NCBI GenBank assembly: GCA_015143295.1
Contig: CM026571.1
Span: forward strand, 27,804,505 to 27,868,504
Length of the DNA stretch: 64,000 bases
Reading direction: 5' to 3'
From: Tetracentron sinense
Lineage: Eukaryota > Streptophyta > Magnoliopsida > Trochodendrales > Trochodendraceae
Both the position numbers and the translations under genes were made by a program. The notes beneath the pieces were generated by a model. It did no database searches and was not told the origin of the DNA. It saw only the letters and a list, made by a program, of their open reading frames with translations. Numbering within the stretch: the stretch's first letter is position 1; each line of letters begins with the position of its first letter. Shown in pieces: positions 43,073-55,474 of the stretch.

Positions 43073-43270
43073 TATTTATAGCCAAAGGGATTGAGTTAAA
43101 GACTCAAACACCCTTGAAAATATCCTAGGAGGTCGGCCACAGGCAAAATCAGCATGATCGGTCGACCGGTAGAGATGATCGGTCGACCGGTCAAAAATCA
43201 CCTCTCTATCCAAAATCCCCATACAATTTTTCGAGCATCCGGTCGACCGATAGCAAATTCGGTCGACCTG
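43073..43270 (-). promoter_or_regulatory. CGGTCGACCG palindromes and TATA box, LTR J
   Basis: Palindromes at 43159-43168 and 43180-43189 plus CGGTCGACC half sites near 43242 and 43260, with a TATGGGGATTTTGGATAGAG spacer in reverse complement; TATAAATA on the minus strand at 43080-43073. Confidence 0.65.
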
Positions 43271-43713
43271 ATTTGCCTGTTTTTCCCCTGTGCTTTGTTC
43301 TTTTTCCCTTTCCTTCCTCTACACATATACTTATTTTACTTTAAGTTAATGTTTTTAACCTTTCATTTCATTAACTTTAAGTTAATGTTTAACTTTAAGT
43401 TTTAAATTAAAATAAGGAAGTACCCCCCATTTGAATCCAATAAAAATACTTAGAAATTCCAATTCCTCATAATTCAAAATCTGAATTTCCAGTTTTAGGC
43501 AAAATCCGATAAATCCGGTTCATCATAACTTTTCCCATTGTTCGAAAACCATTCTAACCATATGCATAAAATCCCATAAAATCAACTAAGCTTAGTTAAC
43601 CTATAAACAACCATTACCGGGACTTTTTATCTCAAAATTCGTAAATTTACATTTCATGGTTACTATTCACCAAACTATTCACAGGCTATAAAAATGAGAT
43701 CCGGGGTTCTACA

Positions 43714-43737
43714 TCCTCCCCCCCCCCCCCCCTTATA
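43714..43737 (-). other. Polypurine tract with 15-G run, element J
   Basis: Plus strand TCCT followed by 15 C (43718-43732), so the tract reads as a run of 15 G next to the LTR. Other Tekay elements here have 5-6 G. Confidence 0.75.
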
Positions 43738-43814
43738 GAAATTTCATCCTCGAAATTAGGATGATCCTACATACAAAAGAAAACATAACACCTACTTTAC
43801 ATACACAACAAATA

Positions 43815-46515
43815 CTAATCAAGCAAGTGAGGGTATTTCTCCTTCACTTCAGCCTCACTCTCCCAAGTAGCTTCCTCTACAAAATGGTGCTACCACTTCA
43901 CGAGACTAAGGGGATAGTCTTGGTACGTAATACTTGATTTATACAATCCAAAATCTGAGCTGGTTGCTCTACTAGTGTAAGATCCTCTCAAATCTCTACA
44001 GGATCAAGGTCAATGACATACGAAGGGTCCGACACATATTTCCGAAGCATGGAAATATGAAAAATGTTATGGACCGCCACCATGTGAGGAGGTAAAACCA
44101 CTTTATAAGCGACCTCTCCAACACGTGTGATCACCTCAAAAGGTCCAACATACCTCGGGCTGAGCTCCTCCCTCTTGCCAAACCTCATAATTCTTCGGCT
44201 CAGAGAAATCTTCACAAAGACTTGATCCCCAACCTGGAATTCCAAATCTCTGCGGCAAGTGTCCACATAGCTCTTCTGCCTGTCCTAGGCAGTCTTCAAC
44301 CTCTCCCGAATGACCCTGACTATTTCGGCAATCTTCTCGATCAACTCAGGACCCAAAACCTTTCTCTCTCCAACCTCATCCCAATAGAGAGGAGACCGGC
44401 AACTTCGCCCATACAAGACCTCGAAAGGTGCCATCTGGATGCTCGCCTGATAATTGTTGTTGTAGGTGAACTCAACCAAAGGCAAATGATCCTCCTAACT
44501 GCCCTAGAAGTCTAGCATGCAAGCTCTGAGCATATCCTCAATCACCTGGTTCACCCTCTCGATCTGCCCATCAGTCTGAGGATGAAAGGCGGTGCTGAAA
44601 TCTAATCGAGAACCCATAGCACTCTGAAAGCCCTTCCAGATTCTGGAAGTAAACCTCAGGTCCCGATCAGAGACAATGGTCACTAGTACACCGTGCAGCC
44701 GAAGCACCTCCTTGGTGTACAAAGCCACAAGCTGACTCATGCTATAGGTAGTCCGATATGGTAAGAAATGCATAGATTTTGTCAATCGATCTACGACAAC
44801 CCAGATAGAATCAGAGCCCCTTACCGTCCTTGGCAAACCAACTATGAAATCCATCGAGATATTCTCCCATTTCCATTCTGGAATGGGGAGGGACTGTAAA
44901 AGACCTGTTGGGCTCTAATGCTCGACCTTCACCTGGTGGCACACCAAACATCTAGAAACGTACTCTACCACTTCCCTCTTCATGTTCCGCCACCAGTAGT
45001 GTCTCTTGATATTCTAGTACATCTTAGTACCTCCAGGATGTACCATGTACTTGGACTAATGAGCCTCGTCCAAGATCTCACTCCTCAACACCACGTTGGT
45101 AGGGACACACAACCTGCCTTTGAATGTGATAGCACCATCACCATTCAAAGCAAACTCTTGGCCGCCACTGCTAACCGACTTGTCTCGGTAAGCAAGCAAC
45201 TCTGTATCCGAACTCTGCGATTCCTTAATCCGAACCGGGATATAAGGCTTGACTGCATGATTAGCCATGACTAGCCCAAAAGTAGGAATGCTGAAGCTAG
45301 CATCGAGGTTCGCCATCACCTCCAACATCTTCCACTCGTGAACCTTCATGTGACCTAAATGTCCAGGAGGCTTCCTGCTAAGAGCGTCTGTTACCACATT
45401 CGCCTTACCCGGGTGGTATTGGATAGTGCAGTCATAATCCTTCAGAAACTCCAACCATCTACGCTGCCTTAGATTCAGCTCTTTTTGGGAAAACAAGTAC
45501 CTTAAGCTCTTGTGGTCCGTAAACGCATCGAACTGCTCACCGTAAAGGTAGTGACGCCAAATCTTCAGTGCAAAGACCACTACAACAAGCTCAAGATCAT
45601 GCATAGGATAGTTCTTCTCATGGTCTTTTAACTACCGGGAAGCATAGGCTATGACTTCCCATACTGTATCAGAACACATCCTAGGCCGATAAGTGACGCA
45701 TCACTGTAGATTACAAAACTGCCGCTCCCAGATGGAACTGTGAGAACAAGGGCTGTAGTAAGCCTCTTCTTCAACTCCATGAAGCTTGCCTCGCACTTCT
45801 CACTCCAAGTAAACGTCGCGTTCTTCCTCGGAAGGTAGGTAAGCGGAGCCGCTAAGCTGGAGAACCCTTCCACAAACCTTCTGTAGTACCCTGCCAGGCC
45901 AAGAAAACTGCGAATCTCGGTAACACTCTTCAGCCTCTCCCAGTTCAACACTGTATCTATCTTCGCGGAATCGACTGAGACACCCTCGACAAATACCACG
46001 TGGCCAAGGAACACCACCTTCTCCAACCAGAACTCGCACTTGCTCAACTTCGTATACAAGCTATGCTCTCGAAGAGTCTGTAACGTAAGGCGGAGATCTC
46101 TCACATGATTATCCCATGTCTTGGAATACACCAGGATATCATCTACGAACACGATCACACATCGATCGAGAGATGATCTGAATACCCGGTTTATCAAATC
46201 CATGAAAGCAACTGGCGCATTCGTCAGACCAAGGCATGACCAGGAACTCGTAGTGCCCATACCGAGTCCTGAAGGCTATCTTGGGAACATCTTCAGCCTT
46301 GATCTTCAACTGATGATACCCAGATCGAAGACCAATCTTCGAGAAGAACTTCAATCCCTTAAGCTAGTCGAACAAGTCATCTATCCGAGACAATGGATAA
46401 CAATTCTTGATCATGACCTTGTTCAGCTGCCTATAGTCAATGCACATCCGCATCGACTCATCCTTCTTCTTCATGAAGAGTGCTGGACATGATGCCCAGA
46501 AAAGTCATTTAGATT
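43815..46515 (-). pseudogene. pol: Element J pol, RT to chromodomain
   Basis: Starts inside RT ([17 protein letters not shown] near 46470) with [11 protein letters not shown], then FVDDILVYS (46160-46130), RNase H ([28 protein letters not shown]), the integrase zinc region, [24 protein letters not shown] and a chromodomain ending before a TAG at 43815-43817. At the RNase H codon where A, A2 and C have a stop, J has Gln. Several stops and frameshifts elsewhere. Confidence 0.9.
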
Positions 46516-48475
46516 GTTAGAACCTTATTAACTTGATTAATAAATGCTTCTTCTTAATCTATTGTGTATTTATTATGGGTAATTGACCATGATCATGAGA
46601 TGATTTATACGATATGAGATATCGATAAAGATCCATAGGATATATTGTAGGAAAGTTATGTGATTAGATTATCACGGGTAAATATAACTTTCCGGTTCCT
46701 TATACCTTATATAGTCACAGTTGTGGGTGAAGCTGGGCACTTCACTTATATGGCTGCCAGAATGCTAAGATGTTCTCAATAGTTGAGATGTAGTTCTATC
46801 TCGAATTATTGAAGTGAAGACTACACATCAGCATATGGGTGCTTAAATGTACACTGACTGATTGCATTCAATGAGATATCTCTTGCATAAACATACTATC
46901 AGATAGTTGGTCTCTCATTCACAGTGAATGGTTTCGATGATCCTTAGATCTGATGAGCTTATATATGACTGGGCAGTGATCTGACTGTTTTGATTCTACC
47001 AACGTATTTTCTAACTTAGGGAATACAATACAGTGACAGTTGGATAGTCAGAAAGTTGTTCGAGTCATGATGAATTTCAAACCAGAAATCCATGCTCATT
47101 AATTTGAGAGATTATCCAAGTTTCGGGTAAGACAGTTGATTAAGTTCAAATCCTGCGCAAGCGATTTTGAAAACAAAATAAGTTTTGAAATATACTTTTA
47201 TTAAAAGGTAGTATACTTATAAAAGGATTTTTTTCAAAAAAATTTTCATGAGAAATTGTTTCTCATGGCTTAATCATAAGTCTTGGAAACCCGGATGATT
47301 TGCAATGGGCTATGGGTTAGATAGTATGTCAATCTCGAAAGCCCATTAGGGATAATGTATTTGGACGGATAAATCGAATTTAAAAGTTCATGTGGCGGGA
47401 TCCGTAATGGTTAATGTTCATACACTGGGATTCAATTGCAACATGGATATCTCACGTCACTTGCAATTCCTGTTTAGGGTCAATGGGATAACATTGGATA
47501 AGCCAGGGTAAGAATGTCCCAGAGCAATCTATGGAGGTGCTCACATAAGAAATACAAGCTCAATAATTGATTAAAAGTTAATCAATTATTTTAAGTGATT
47601 AAAATTTAATCATTTAATTAAATAGATTAATTGTTAATCTATTGTTTAAATTAATTGTTAATTTAAACTAAGGGATTATTTTAGTAATTATTTGATTAAC
47701 ATAATTAAAGGGGAAATGGGTTTGACCCATATCCATAAACCCATTAAAATGGACCTTTAATATGGGCCAAAGCCCATGGATTTAAACCCTAGGGTGGGGC
47801 GCCCACTTGAGGAATCCTAATTGGATAGGATTTGTTTAATTGAATAATTATTGAAATATAATTCCTTTTATTATGGAATTAAAATTCAAGTGTTGGATTG
47901 CAATTAGGATTAAGATGTTATTGTAATTAGATTAAAATAAGGAGTTTTAACTCCTCAAATCCCATGCACCATAGAAGCTCACGCCCCCCTTGTGGATTCC
48001 TAGTTTGACTAGGATTCCTACTTTGGTGTAGGATGTTGACTTACCCCTTTTAATTAAGGAATCCTCTTTTAATAGGGACTCTTTAATTAATAGGATTACT
48101 ATAACTAAAGTAGTTATAGATTAAGTAGGAGTTTATTTAATTAATAATAAGAGTTATTGTTAATTAATAAATCATATTAAATAAGATTAAGTTGGAGTAG
48201 GATTAGGATAAGATCCTAGTCTATAAATACCCCAACACCCTAGAACATTAAGTAGAATTCTCCAGAATTTTTTCTCTCCTCTCCTCCTTCTCTCCAAACC
48301 GTGAGCCCTAAGGGAGACCCCTAGGGATTTTCGTGAGCTATATTGGTGGTTCTAGTTGGGTTTTGCAAATCTAGGGTTTTGAACCTTAGTATTACTGCTG
48401 ATAGAAGGTCTACACCATTGATCCATCTTCTTCCTCTTGCTTCTATAATTCCAAAGGAGATTCTAAAGCTTCATG
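46516..48475 (+). repeat. Element K 5' LTR, first part
   Basis: Starts TGTTAGAACC; no similarity seen to the Tekay LTRs. TATAAATA at 48222-48229 marks a promoter, followed by a pyrimidine-rich leader. Interrupted at 48475 by A2; continues 55249-55460 and ends TCCCCCTTCA. Total about 2.17 kb. Confidence 0.8.
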
Positions 48476-50350
48476 TGTAGAGCCCCGGAATTTCATTTCA
48501 CTAAGAATGAATAGTGTGTGAATAGTGCCCAAGTGTGGTTTTGTACACTTATGGGTCTTATGTTAAAATATGTGTTTGGAATTATGGCGTATATGTTCCA
48601 ATGGGTCTGTATGTCCTTAGGGAATGTGTTGAAAGCATAAAAGAGTGTTGGAAGTGCATTGGGGAAGATTCGAGTGGTGTAAACAAGGTTTTTCAGCAAA
48701 ACAGGGGTCGATCGATCGCTCGGTCATTACCTGCGATCAATCAGTCAACTACCGATCGCTCGATAGCTGTCGCACGGTTAACTTTTTTGTATGGGGAAAA
48801 ATTCCAGAGAGTGTGTTTTTGACCGATCTCTCGGTCATAACACCGATCGACCGGTAAGCCACCGATCGCTCGGTCCATACCACCGATCGATCGGTCATAC
48901 GCAGATTTTCTTCATTAAGGGTGTTTAAGACTTTAACCATCACCCTTTGCCTATAAAAGGGCAGGGTTCGTGCCTTAGGGTTTCACAAACCCTTTGTGCA
49001 TTGTTTTTGAGGGATTTGAAGAGGAGGAGGAGAGGTCCTTGGTGATCGTTCAAGCTTGTGGAAGATCAAGTTCTTCCTTTCCATTTGGTGTTTTCCAACC
49101 AAGAACTCACTGTTCTTGCTTGTTCCAGCCATTGGGAGTCAAACTCATTGATTTCTCTAAGGTAGATACACTCTACTACAATCTTGCAATCCTACTAGTT
49201 ACTAATTATGATTCTTCTTATCTATGCCCTATCTATATGTATTGATTTTATGTATGAAAAGGTATGATTATATACTTGGATGAAGGTTACTATTATGATG
49301 CACTCTAAGTGTTTGATAAAATACCTCTAAGGGATTCTATGCTTAAATACGATGATTTCTCTTATTAAGTGCATATGCTCGCATGTCTCGCATAAACCGA
49401 TGGTTTTCATGGATTTCTCCAAGTACAAACAAAGGTTTTTCACGAAAAGACTAATAATGAATGATTCTAAGTAACTCTATGATTTCTCTAAGATTGTTTC
49501 ACAAGCTCTAAGGATCATACCATGCTCACAAGGAAACTCTATGATAATGCTCTAAGATCGTCTCACAAGCTCCACGGATCACAATGAAATGCTCTAAGAT
49601 CTCTAAGGTTATGCTCTATGGAAATGCTCTAAGGTTATTGCTCTATGCTCTATGTCTCTACGGATCATAATGACTCTAAGTAACTCCATGAACTCACAAG
49701 AACTCATAAGGCTATGATTATCGATTGACTCACACGGTTACAGTTTTGGTTTCGAATATTATCTCACATACGTTTTCACGGTTACCATGCTTTAAGGAAT
49801 TTACGGATTTCATTCTCCATGTCTTGTATGCTCCATGCCTAACCGCTTTATTGTTATTAGTTTGTATACACTTAGTATTCCATGCTCAGTCGATATTGTT
49901 ATGATCGGCAGGTGCTCGGGTTCCATTCGATTTGTGTGGCGAAGAACCTTGGGTCGAGGAAGAGTACCGTGACCCGGAGCCTTCCATGGATCACTATCAT
50001 GACGATGGTGCTTTAGATAGGAGTCGTGACTTCGATTTCTGTTGATCGACCGACTTAGAACTTGTGTCCTTTTGTTATGTGAGTGTGGGGTTTGTCCACT
50101 CCACTTTTGGGTTTCTCACACATGTATACTTGTTGGTTCTTACTTGAGCCAAGTTATAGGAGTATTCATTTTGCTTCCGCTATGTTTAGTATTTTATTTT
50201 TCCGCTGTGCATTGTATTTCGTTTCCGTTATGTATATTCAGGTACTCTGACAGGTTTCCACGTGTGCCTTATGTATCATACTGGAGGTATGATATGGCGG
50301 TCACAAGTCAAAGTATCCTTAACTCCTAGGGGGTATTTTGGGTCGCGACA
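48476..50350 (+). repeat. Element A2 5' LTR
   Basis: 1,875 bp, TGTAGAGCCCCGG to GGGTCGCGACA. Small compensating indels against A (3 bases lost near 49020, single bases gained near 50070 and 50190). Palindromes about 48710-48900 (perfect copy 48882-48895), TATA 48952-48958, candidate intron 49162-49911. The hairpin stem is broken (CTTAG). Confidence 0.95.
49911..50045 (+). CDS. LTR-embedded small reading frame (A2, 5' LTR)
   Basis: 44 codons, same as A: VPFDLC, PWVEEEY, DDGALD, end DFDFC, TGA at 50043. Confidence 0.45.
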   Translation, partial: GARVPFDLCGEEPWVEEEYRDPEPSMDHYHDDGALDRSRDFDFC

Positions 50351-50354
50351 GGCT

Positions 50355-50366
50355 TGGTATCAGAGC
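50355..50366 (+). other. Primer-binding site, element A2
   Basis: TGGTATCAGAGC four bases after the LTR end; followed by CCAG, extending the match to initiator Met tRNA. Confidence 0.88.
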
Positions 50367-50724
50367 CAGTTATGCTAGTCATGTCTAACGACAGACTTAG
50401 TTAGGTCACTCAGGCTTGGCCTAAGCGGAAGTAATTCCTATGAGTTGAACTTAGAACTCAGGAGGACTCAGTTGTCTTAGGCTTGTTACCACGACATAAC
50501 CGGTATCAAGTGAATCCTTAGGTCAGTATAGGATCCGAGATCGATATGATATGCGAGGTTCTAGTATAGGCTCTAAAGTATAATTATATGATGATATATA
50601 TATACCTCGATGTATACTATGTGCGGTATAGCATTTCATGATTATTGAATTGCTATATGATATGTGAGGTTTGGTATCCAAGTTAGACTCATGTTTTGCC
50701 AAATTGATCTCAGGATTCGATATC

Positions 50725-51940
50725 ATGAGACGTGGCAATCGGGGTCGAGGTTACCATACTCGGAGGGCCGAGAGTGAAGTTCCGAGAGAAGAGGAACCGT
50801 TGTATTTCACAAATGCGATGGACTCCATAGCTGAGACTTTGGCATTGTTGGCAGCAAGGCCTATGCCTACCCCACCATCCACGCTTGTGCCTACACCGGT
50901 GCATCACACCGCGGGGCTCGAAGCTTTTAGGAGACTGCGGCCTCCTACATTCTATGGCACTCTGGACCCCATGGTGGCCGAGTCTTGGATTATGCAGCTG
51001 GAGAAGACCTTTCGGGCTCTCCGTTGTACCGATGAGCAAAGGGTAGAATGGGCTTCCTTCGTGATGGAAGGTGAAGCCGAACACTGGTGGAGAGCTGCCC
51101 AAAGGCAGAGAGATGTTGCTAAGGCAGGTGTGCCCTGGACTTGGGCGGAGTTCTTAGAGACTTTCATGGAACAGTACTTTCCCAGGTTTATTCGGGAATA
51201 AAAGGCGAGAGAGTTTATGCTTTTGGAGCAAGGGTCGATGAGCGTAGCCGAGTATGAGGCTAAGTTCACCGAGTTGTCTAGGTTTGCTCCGCACTTGGTG
51301 GCTACTGAAGACCTACAGGTCAGGAAGTTTGAGATGGGCTTGAAGGCTTTCATCCGAGATCGGGTGTCCATTCTCCAGGTAGAGTCTTGGAGAGAGATAC
51401 TAGGGAAGGCGAAGATCGCCGAAAAAAATGCGGAAGACTTTGTGAGAAGAAGAGACAGTGGCTTCGGGAAGAGCATGTCTCGGGGTCAGTCGAGTAGTTC
51501 TTCAGAGAAGAGGACTAGGATTGCACCGTACCAGTTCTCCCAGCCGATGTCGGCTCAGAGACCTTCTTTTGCGCCTCAGGCACCGCGTCCTACGGCATCG
51601 CAAGCTACAAGGGTTATGCCTCCGGCTTCCTCCGCATCGCAGACATTTGAGGAGTGCGCCGTATGTGGTCGTCGGCATAAGACTGGAGATTGCCGAAGAA
51701 TGTCAGGTGGATGCTTCCACACTGGCGAGATGGGCCAAATGATTTGAGATTGCCCGCGCAAGCAGTCACAGTCTGGATCACAGGGAGTTCGGCCTCCATG
51801 CAGGCAGAATTCACTTCAGGGGTCTTCATCTCAGGCCTCTAGATCCTTGCAGCCTACCCCGCAGCCTCGTCAGACGAACCAGGGCAGAGTCTTTGCCATG
51901 ACTGATAGAGACGCACAGGCATCTAATGATGTTGTGCAAG
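50725..51940 (+). pseudogene. gag: Element A2 gag
   Basis: Starts MRRGNRGRGYHTRR in the intact N-terminal frame. Stops: TAA at 51199 (A has CAA) and TGA at 51745 (A has CGA). The knuckle has lost a Cys and a His (CFHTGEMGQMI), so RNA binding would be impaired even with readthrough. Ends at the splice donor 51940|51941. Confidence 0.92.
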
Positions 51941-52078
51941 GTACGCGCGAACTAGTCTTTGTCGAAGTTCTAATATTGCCATGATATGTTCGTATCTATA
52001 TATATCCTATGTGGTGTTTTGCGATGTTTATATCTATATATATAGTTGTGTTATAACTGGGATGATTCAAATTCTCAG
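51941..52078 (+). other. Candidate gag-protease intron, element A2
   Basis: 138 bp with the same donor (GCAAG|GTACGCG), branch-like TTATAACT and acceptor (TTCTCAG|GT) as in A; internal bases differ at a few places. Confidence 0.72.
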
Positions 52079-54264
52079 GTTCGTTGCTTGTAAATGAATG
52101 TTTGGCAAGAGTGTTGATAGACACAGGATCCACTCACTCGTTCGTTTCACCAAGCTTTGCCAAAGGCTTTACGTCCGAGCCAAGCAAGCTACCTAGGGAG
52201 TTGTCCATTTCGACTCCATTGGGAAAATCTATTGAGACAGATAAAGTGTATCCGGATAGTGTTGTACAAGCCATGCAGCACGAGTTGCCAGTTGACTTGA
52301 TCCTTCTGGGATTTCAAGATTGGGATTTCGATGTCATCCTAGGTATGGATTGGCTCTCAACTCACCATGGACACGTGGCGTGTTTCGAGAAGGTGGTGCA
52401 TTTTAAACCCGTGGGGTTAAAGCCGTTTCATTTCAGGGGACTTCAGAGAAGAGACATTGCCCGCTTTGCAGCTCTTAGTCTCGAGGGTGTAGAAGTGCGA
52501 GACTCCACACTCATTCCGGTGGTATGTGAGTATATGGATGTTTTTCCGGAAACCTTGCCGGGATTGCCTCCCGATCGTGCAATCGAGTTTGCGATTGAGC
52601 TAGCTCCAGGCACAGTTCCGATTTCAAGAGCTCCGTATAGGATGGCCCCTATTGAGCTTAAGGAGTTAAAAGAGCAGTTAGAAGAATTGTAAGGCCTTGG
52701 TTTTATCCGGCCAAGTGTTTCAACTTGGGGAGCTCCGGTTCTCTTCGTGAAGAAGAAAGATGGATCAATGCGTCTGTGCATTGATTACAGGCAATTGAAC
52801 AAGGTCACGATCAAGAATCGTTATCCATTGCCTCGGATAGACGACTTGTTTGACCAATTGAAGGGTGCACAGTTTTTCTCCAAGATTGACCTTCGATCTG
52901 GTTATCATCAGTTGAAGATCAAGAAAGAGGACATTCCGAAGACAGCATTCCGAACTCGATACGGTCATTACGAGTTTTTGGTCATGTCCTTTGGACTGAC
53001 TAACGCACCGGCAGCATTCATGGATTTGATGAATCGGGTGTTCAGATCGTCTCTCGATCAATGTGTGATCGTGTTCGTAGATGATATCCTTGTGTATTCA
53101 CAGTCACAGGAGGATCACACCAGAGATCTCCGTCTGGTATTGCAGACACTTCGAGAGCATAGTTTGTATGCTAAGTTGAGCAAGTGTGAGTTCTGGCTGA
53201 ACAAGGTGTCTTTTATTGGACACGTGGTATCTGCTGAAGGTATTTCAGTTGATCCTGCAAAGATTGAAGCGGTGATGAATTAGGAAAGGCCGAAGAGTGT
53301 CACCGAGATTCGTAGTTTCCTCGGGTTGGCAGGATATTACAGAAGGTTTGTGGAAGGATTTTCAAGTTTAGCAGCTCCGCTTACCTATCTCACACGGAAG
53401 AACACGAGGTTCACTTGGAGTGATAAGTGCGAGGCTAGTTTCTTGGAGTTGAAAGAGAAGCTTACTTCGGCTCCTGTTCTCACAGTTCCATCTGGGAGCG
53501 GTGGTTTCGAAGTCTATAGTGATGCTTCACTAGTGGGACTTGGATGTGTTTTGATGCAGCATAAAAAGGTGGTCGCCTATGCTTCCCGTCAGCTGAAGGA
53601 GCATGAGCAGAATTACCCCACACACGACTTAGAGCTCGCTACGATCATTTTTGCACTGAAACTTTGGCGTCACTACCTCTACGGAGAAGAGTTCGTGGTG
53701 TTCACAGACCACAAGAGCTTGAAGTATCTTTTCCTCTAGAAGGAGTTGAATATAAGGCAGCGTCGTTGGATGGAGTTCATGAAGGACTACGACTGTTCCA
53801 TCCAGTACCACCCGGGTAAGGCGAACGTGGTAGCCGATGCTCTTAGCAGAAAACCTTACGGAGTTATGGCTCAATTGAGAGTGCAAGAATGGAAGTTGTT
53901 ACATGATATGTGTCATTTGGACACTACTCTCAGGCATGTCACCTATGGGCCGATAATGTCCAACGTGGTGGTTAGGCCACAGATCCTGAGCCAGATCAAG
54001 GAGTTACAGAATTCAGATGTTGAGTTGCTTGCTTACCGAGACAAGTCGGTGAGTAACGGCAATCAGGAGTTCGCTTTAAATAATGATGGTGCTATCACAT
54101 TTAAGGGCAGGTTGTGTGTCCCCGCCGACACAGTTTTGAGGAATGAAATTTTGAATGAAGCTCACCGATCAAAGTACACGGTACATCCGGGAGGTACTAA
54201 GATGTACCAGAATCTCAAGAAGCACTACTGGTGGCGAAACATGAAGAGGGAAGTCGCTGAGTAC
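52079..54264 (+). pseudogene. pol: Element A2 pol, protease to mid-integrase
   Basis: Protease [12 protein letters not shown] with FVDDILVYS, RNase H with [11 protein letters not shown], integrase zinc region to REVAEY. Stops: TAA 52690 (A has CAA), TAG 53281 (A has TGG), TAG 53737 (shared with A). One frame throughout. Everything after the zinc region (DDE core, GPY/F, chromodomain, PPT) is deleted. Confidence 0.93.
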
Positions 54265-54270
54265 CAGAAT

Positions 54271-55243
54271 CTCGCATGTCTCGCATAAACCGATGGTTTT
54301 CATGGATTTCTCCAAGTACAAACAAAGGTTTTTCACGAAAAGACTAATAATGAATGATTCTAAGTAACTCTATGATTTCTCTAAGATCGTTTCACAAGCT
54401 CTAAGGATCATACCATGCTCACAAGGAAACTCTATGATAATGCTCTAAGATCGTCTCACAAGCTCCACGGATCACAATGAAATGCTCTAAGATCTCTAAG
54501 GTTATGCTCTATGGAAATGCTCTAAGGTTATTGCTCTATGCTCTATGTCTCTACGGATCATAATGACTCTAAGTAACTCCATGAACTCACAAGAACTCAT
54601 AAGGCTATGATTATCGATTGACTCACACGGTTACAGTTTTGGTTTCGAATATTATCTCACATACGTTTTCACGGTTTCCATGCTTTAAGGAATTTACGGA
54701 TTTCATTCTCCATGTCTTGTATGCTCCATGCCTAACCGCTTTATTGTTATTAGTTTGTATACACTGAGTATTCCATGCTCAGTCGATATTGTTATGATCG
54801 GCAGGTGCTCGGGTTCCATTCGATTTGTGTGGCGAAGAACCTTGGGTCGAGGAAGAGTACCGTGACCCGGAGCCTTCCATGGATCACTATCATGACGATG
54901 GTGCTTTAGATAGGAGTCGTGACTTCGATTTCTGTTGATCGACCGACTTAGAACTTGTGTCTTTTTGTTATGTGAGTGTGGGGTTTGTCCACTCCACTTT
55001 TGGGTTTCTCACACATGTATACTTGTTGGTTCTTACTTGAGCCAAGTTATAGGAGTATTCATTTTGCTTCCGCTATGTTTAGTATTTTATTTTTCCGCTG
55101 TGCATTGTATTTCGTTTCCGCTATGTATATTCAGGTACTCTGACAGGTTTCCACGTGTGCCTTATGTATCATACTGGAGGTATGATATGGCGGTCACGAG
55201 TCAAAGTATCCTTAATTCCTAGGGGGTATTTTGGGTCGCGACA
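54271..55243 (+). repeat. Element A2 3' LTR, right half only
   Basis: 973 bp matching 49378-50350; the first 902 bp, including promoter and palindromes, are deleted. Contains the hairpin, acceptor and small reading frame. Confidence 0.93.
54804..54938 (+). CDS. LTR-embedded small reading frame (A2, 3' LTR)
   Basis: 44 codons identical in pattern to the other A-type copies; TGA at 54936. Confidence 0.45.
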   Translation, partial: GARVPFDLCGEEPWVEEEYRDPEPSMDHYHDDGALDRSRDFDFC

Positions 55244-55248
55244 TCTTG

Positions 55249-55460
55249 GGGATAGCGAAGAACAAGGATCGGACTTCTAGTATTTTTTCGGAGAAATCTC
55301 TACAAAGAGTTCTGACAGTTCGAGTGGATTAAGCTTCACCAGTGAAAAACATTCACTAAGGTGATATGACTAAAACTCTTAGATATTTTTGATGCTTTTT
55401 ATGGTGTTAAGATCTAGGGGATCCAGTTTCCGCATAAATTTTTATTCGGATCCCCCTTCA
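55249..55460 (+). repeat. Element K 5' LTR, second part
   Basis: Resumes after A2 and ends TCGGATCCCCCTTCA, directly before a primer site. Confidence 0.8.
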
Positions 55461-55462
55461 AT

Positions 55463-55474
55463 TGGTATTAGAGC
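55463..55474 (+). other. Primer-binding site, element K
   Basis: TGGTATTAGAGC, one mismatch to the initiator Met tRNA primer site, two bases after the LTR end. Confidence 0.78.

Larger units (their letters stand above)
41740..43713 (-). repeat. Element J 3' LTR
   Basis: 1,974 bp; on the plus strand TGTCGCGACCC to GGGGTTCTACA. CGGTCGACCG palindromes at 43159-43168 and 43180-43189, TATA box (TATTTATA on plus) at 43073-43080, candidate leader intron 42871 to 42144 and the small reading frame. The hairpin at this position is degraded. Confidence 0.9.
41740..46515 (-). mobile_element. Element J: inverted Tekay element, truncated in RT
   Basis: Minus-strand element: 3' LTR 43713-41740, polypurine tract, and pol from RT to chromodomain (46515 to 43815). 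The 5' part (protease, gag, 5' LTR) is absent from the window because element K begins at 46516. Many stops and frameshifts. Confidence 0.9.
48476..55243 (+). mobile_element. Element A2: degraded sister of element A
   Basis: Full 5' LTR (1,875 bp), gag, intron, pol to mid-integrase, then a deletion straight into the middle of the 3' LTR. Flanks TCATG (48471-48475) and TCTTG (55244-55248) are a 5-bp duplication with one change. Very similar to A along its length, but with five stops. Confidence 0.95.
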
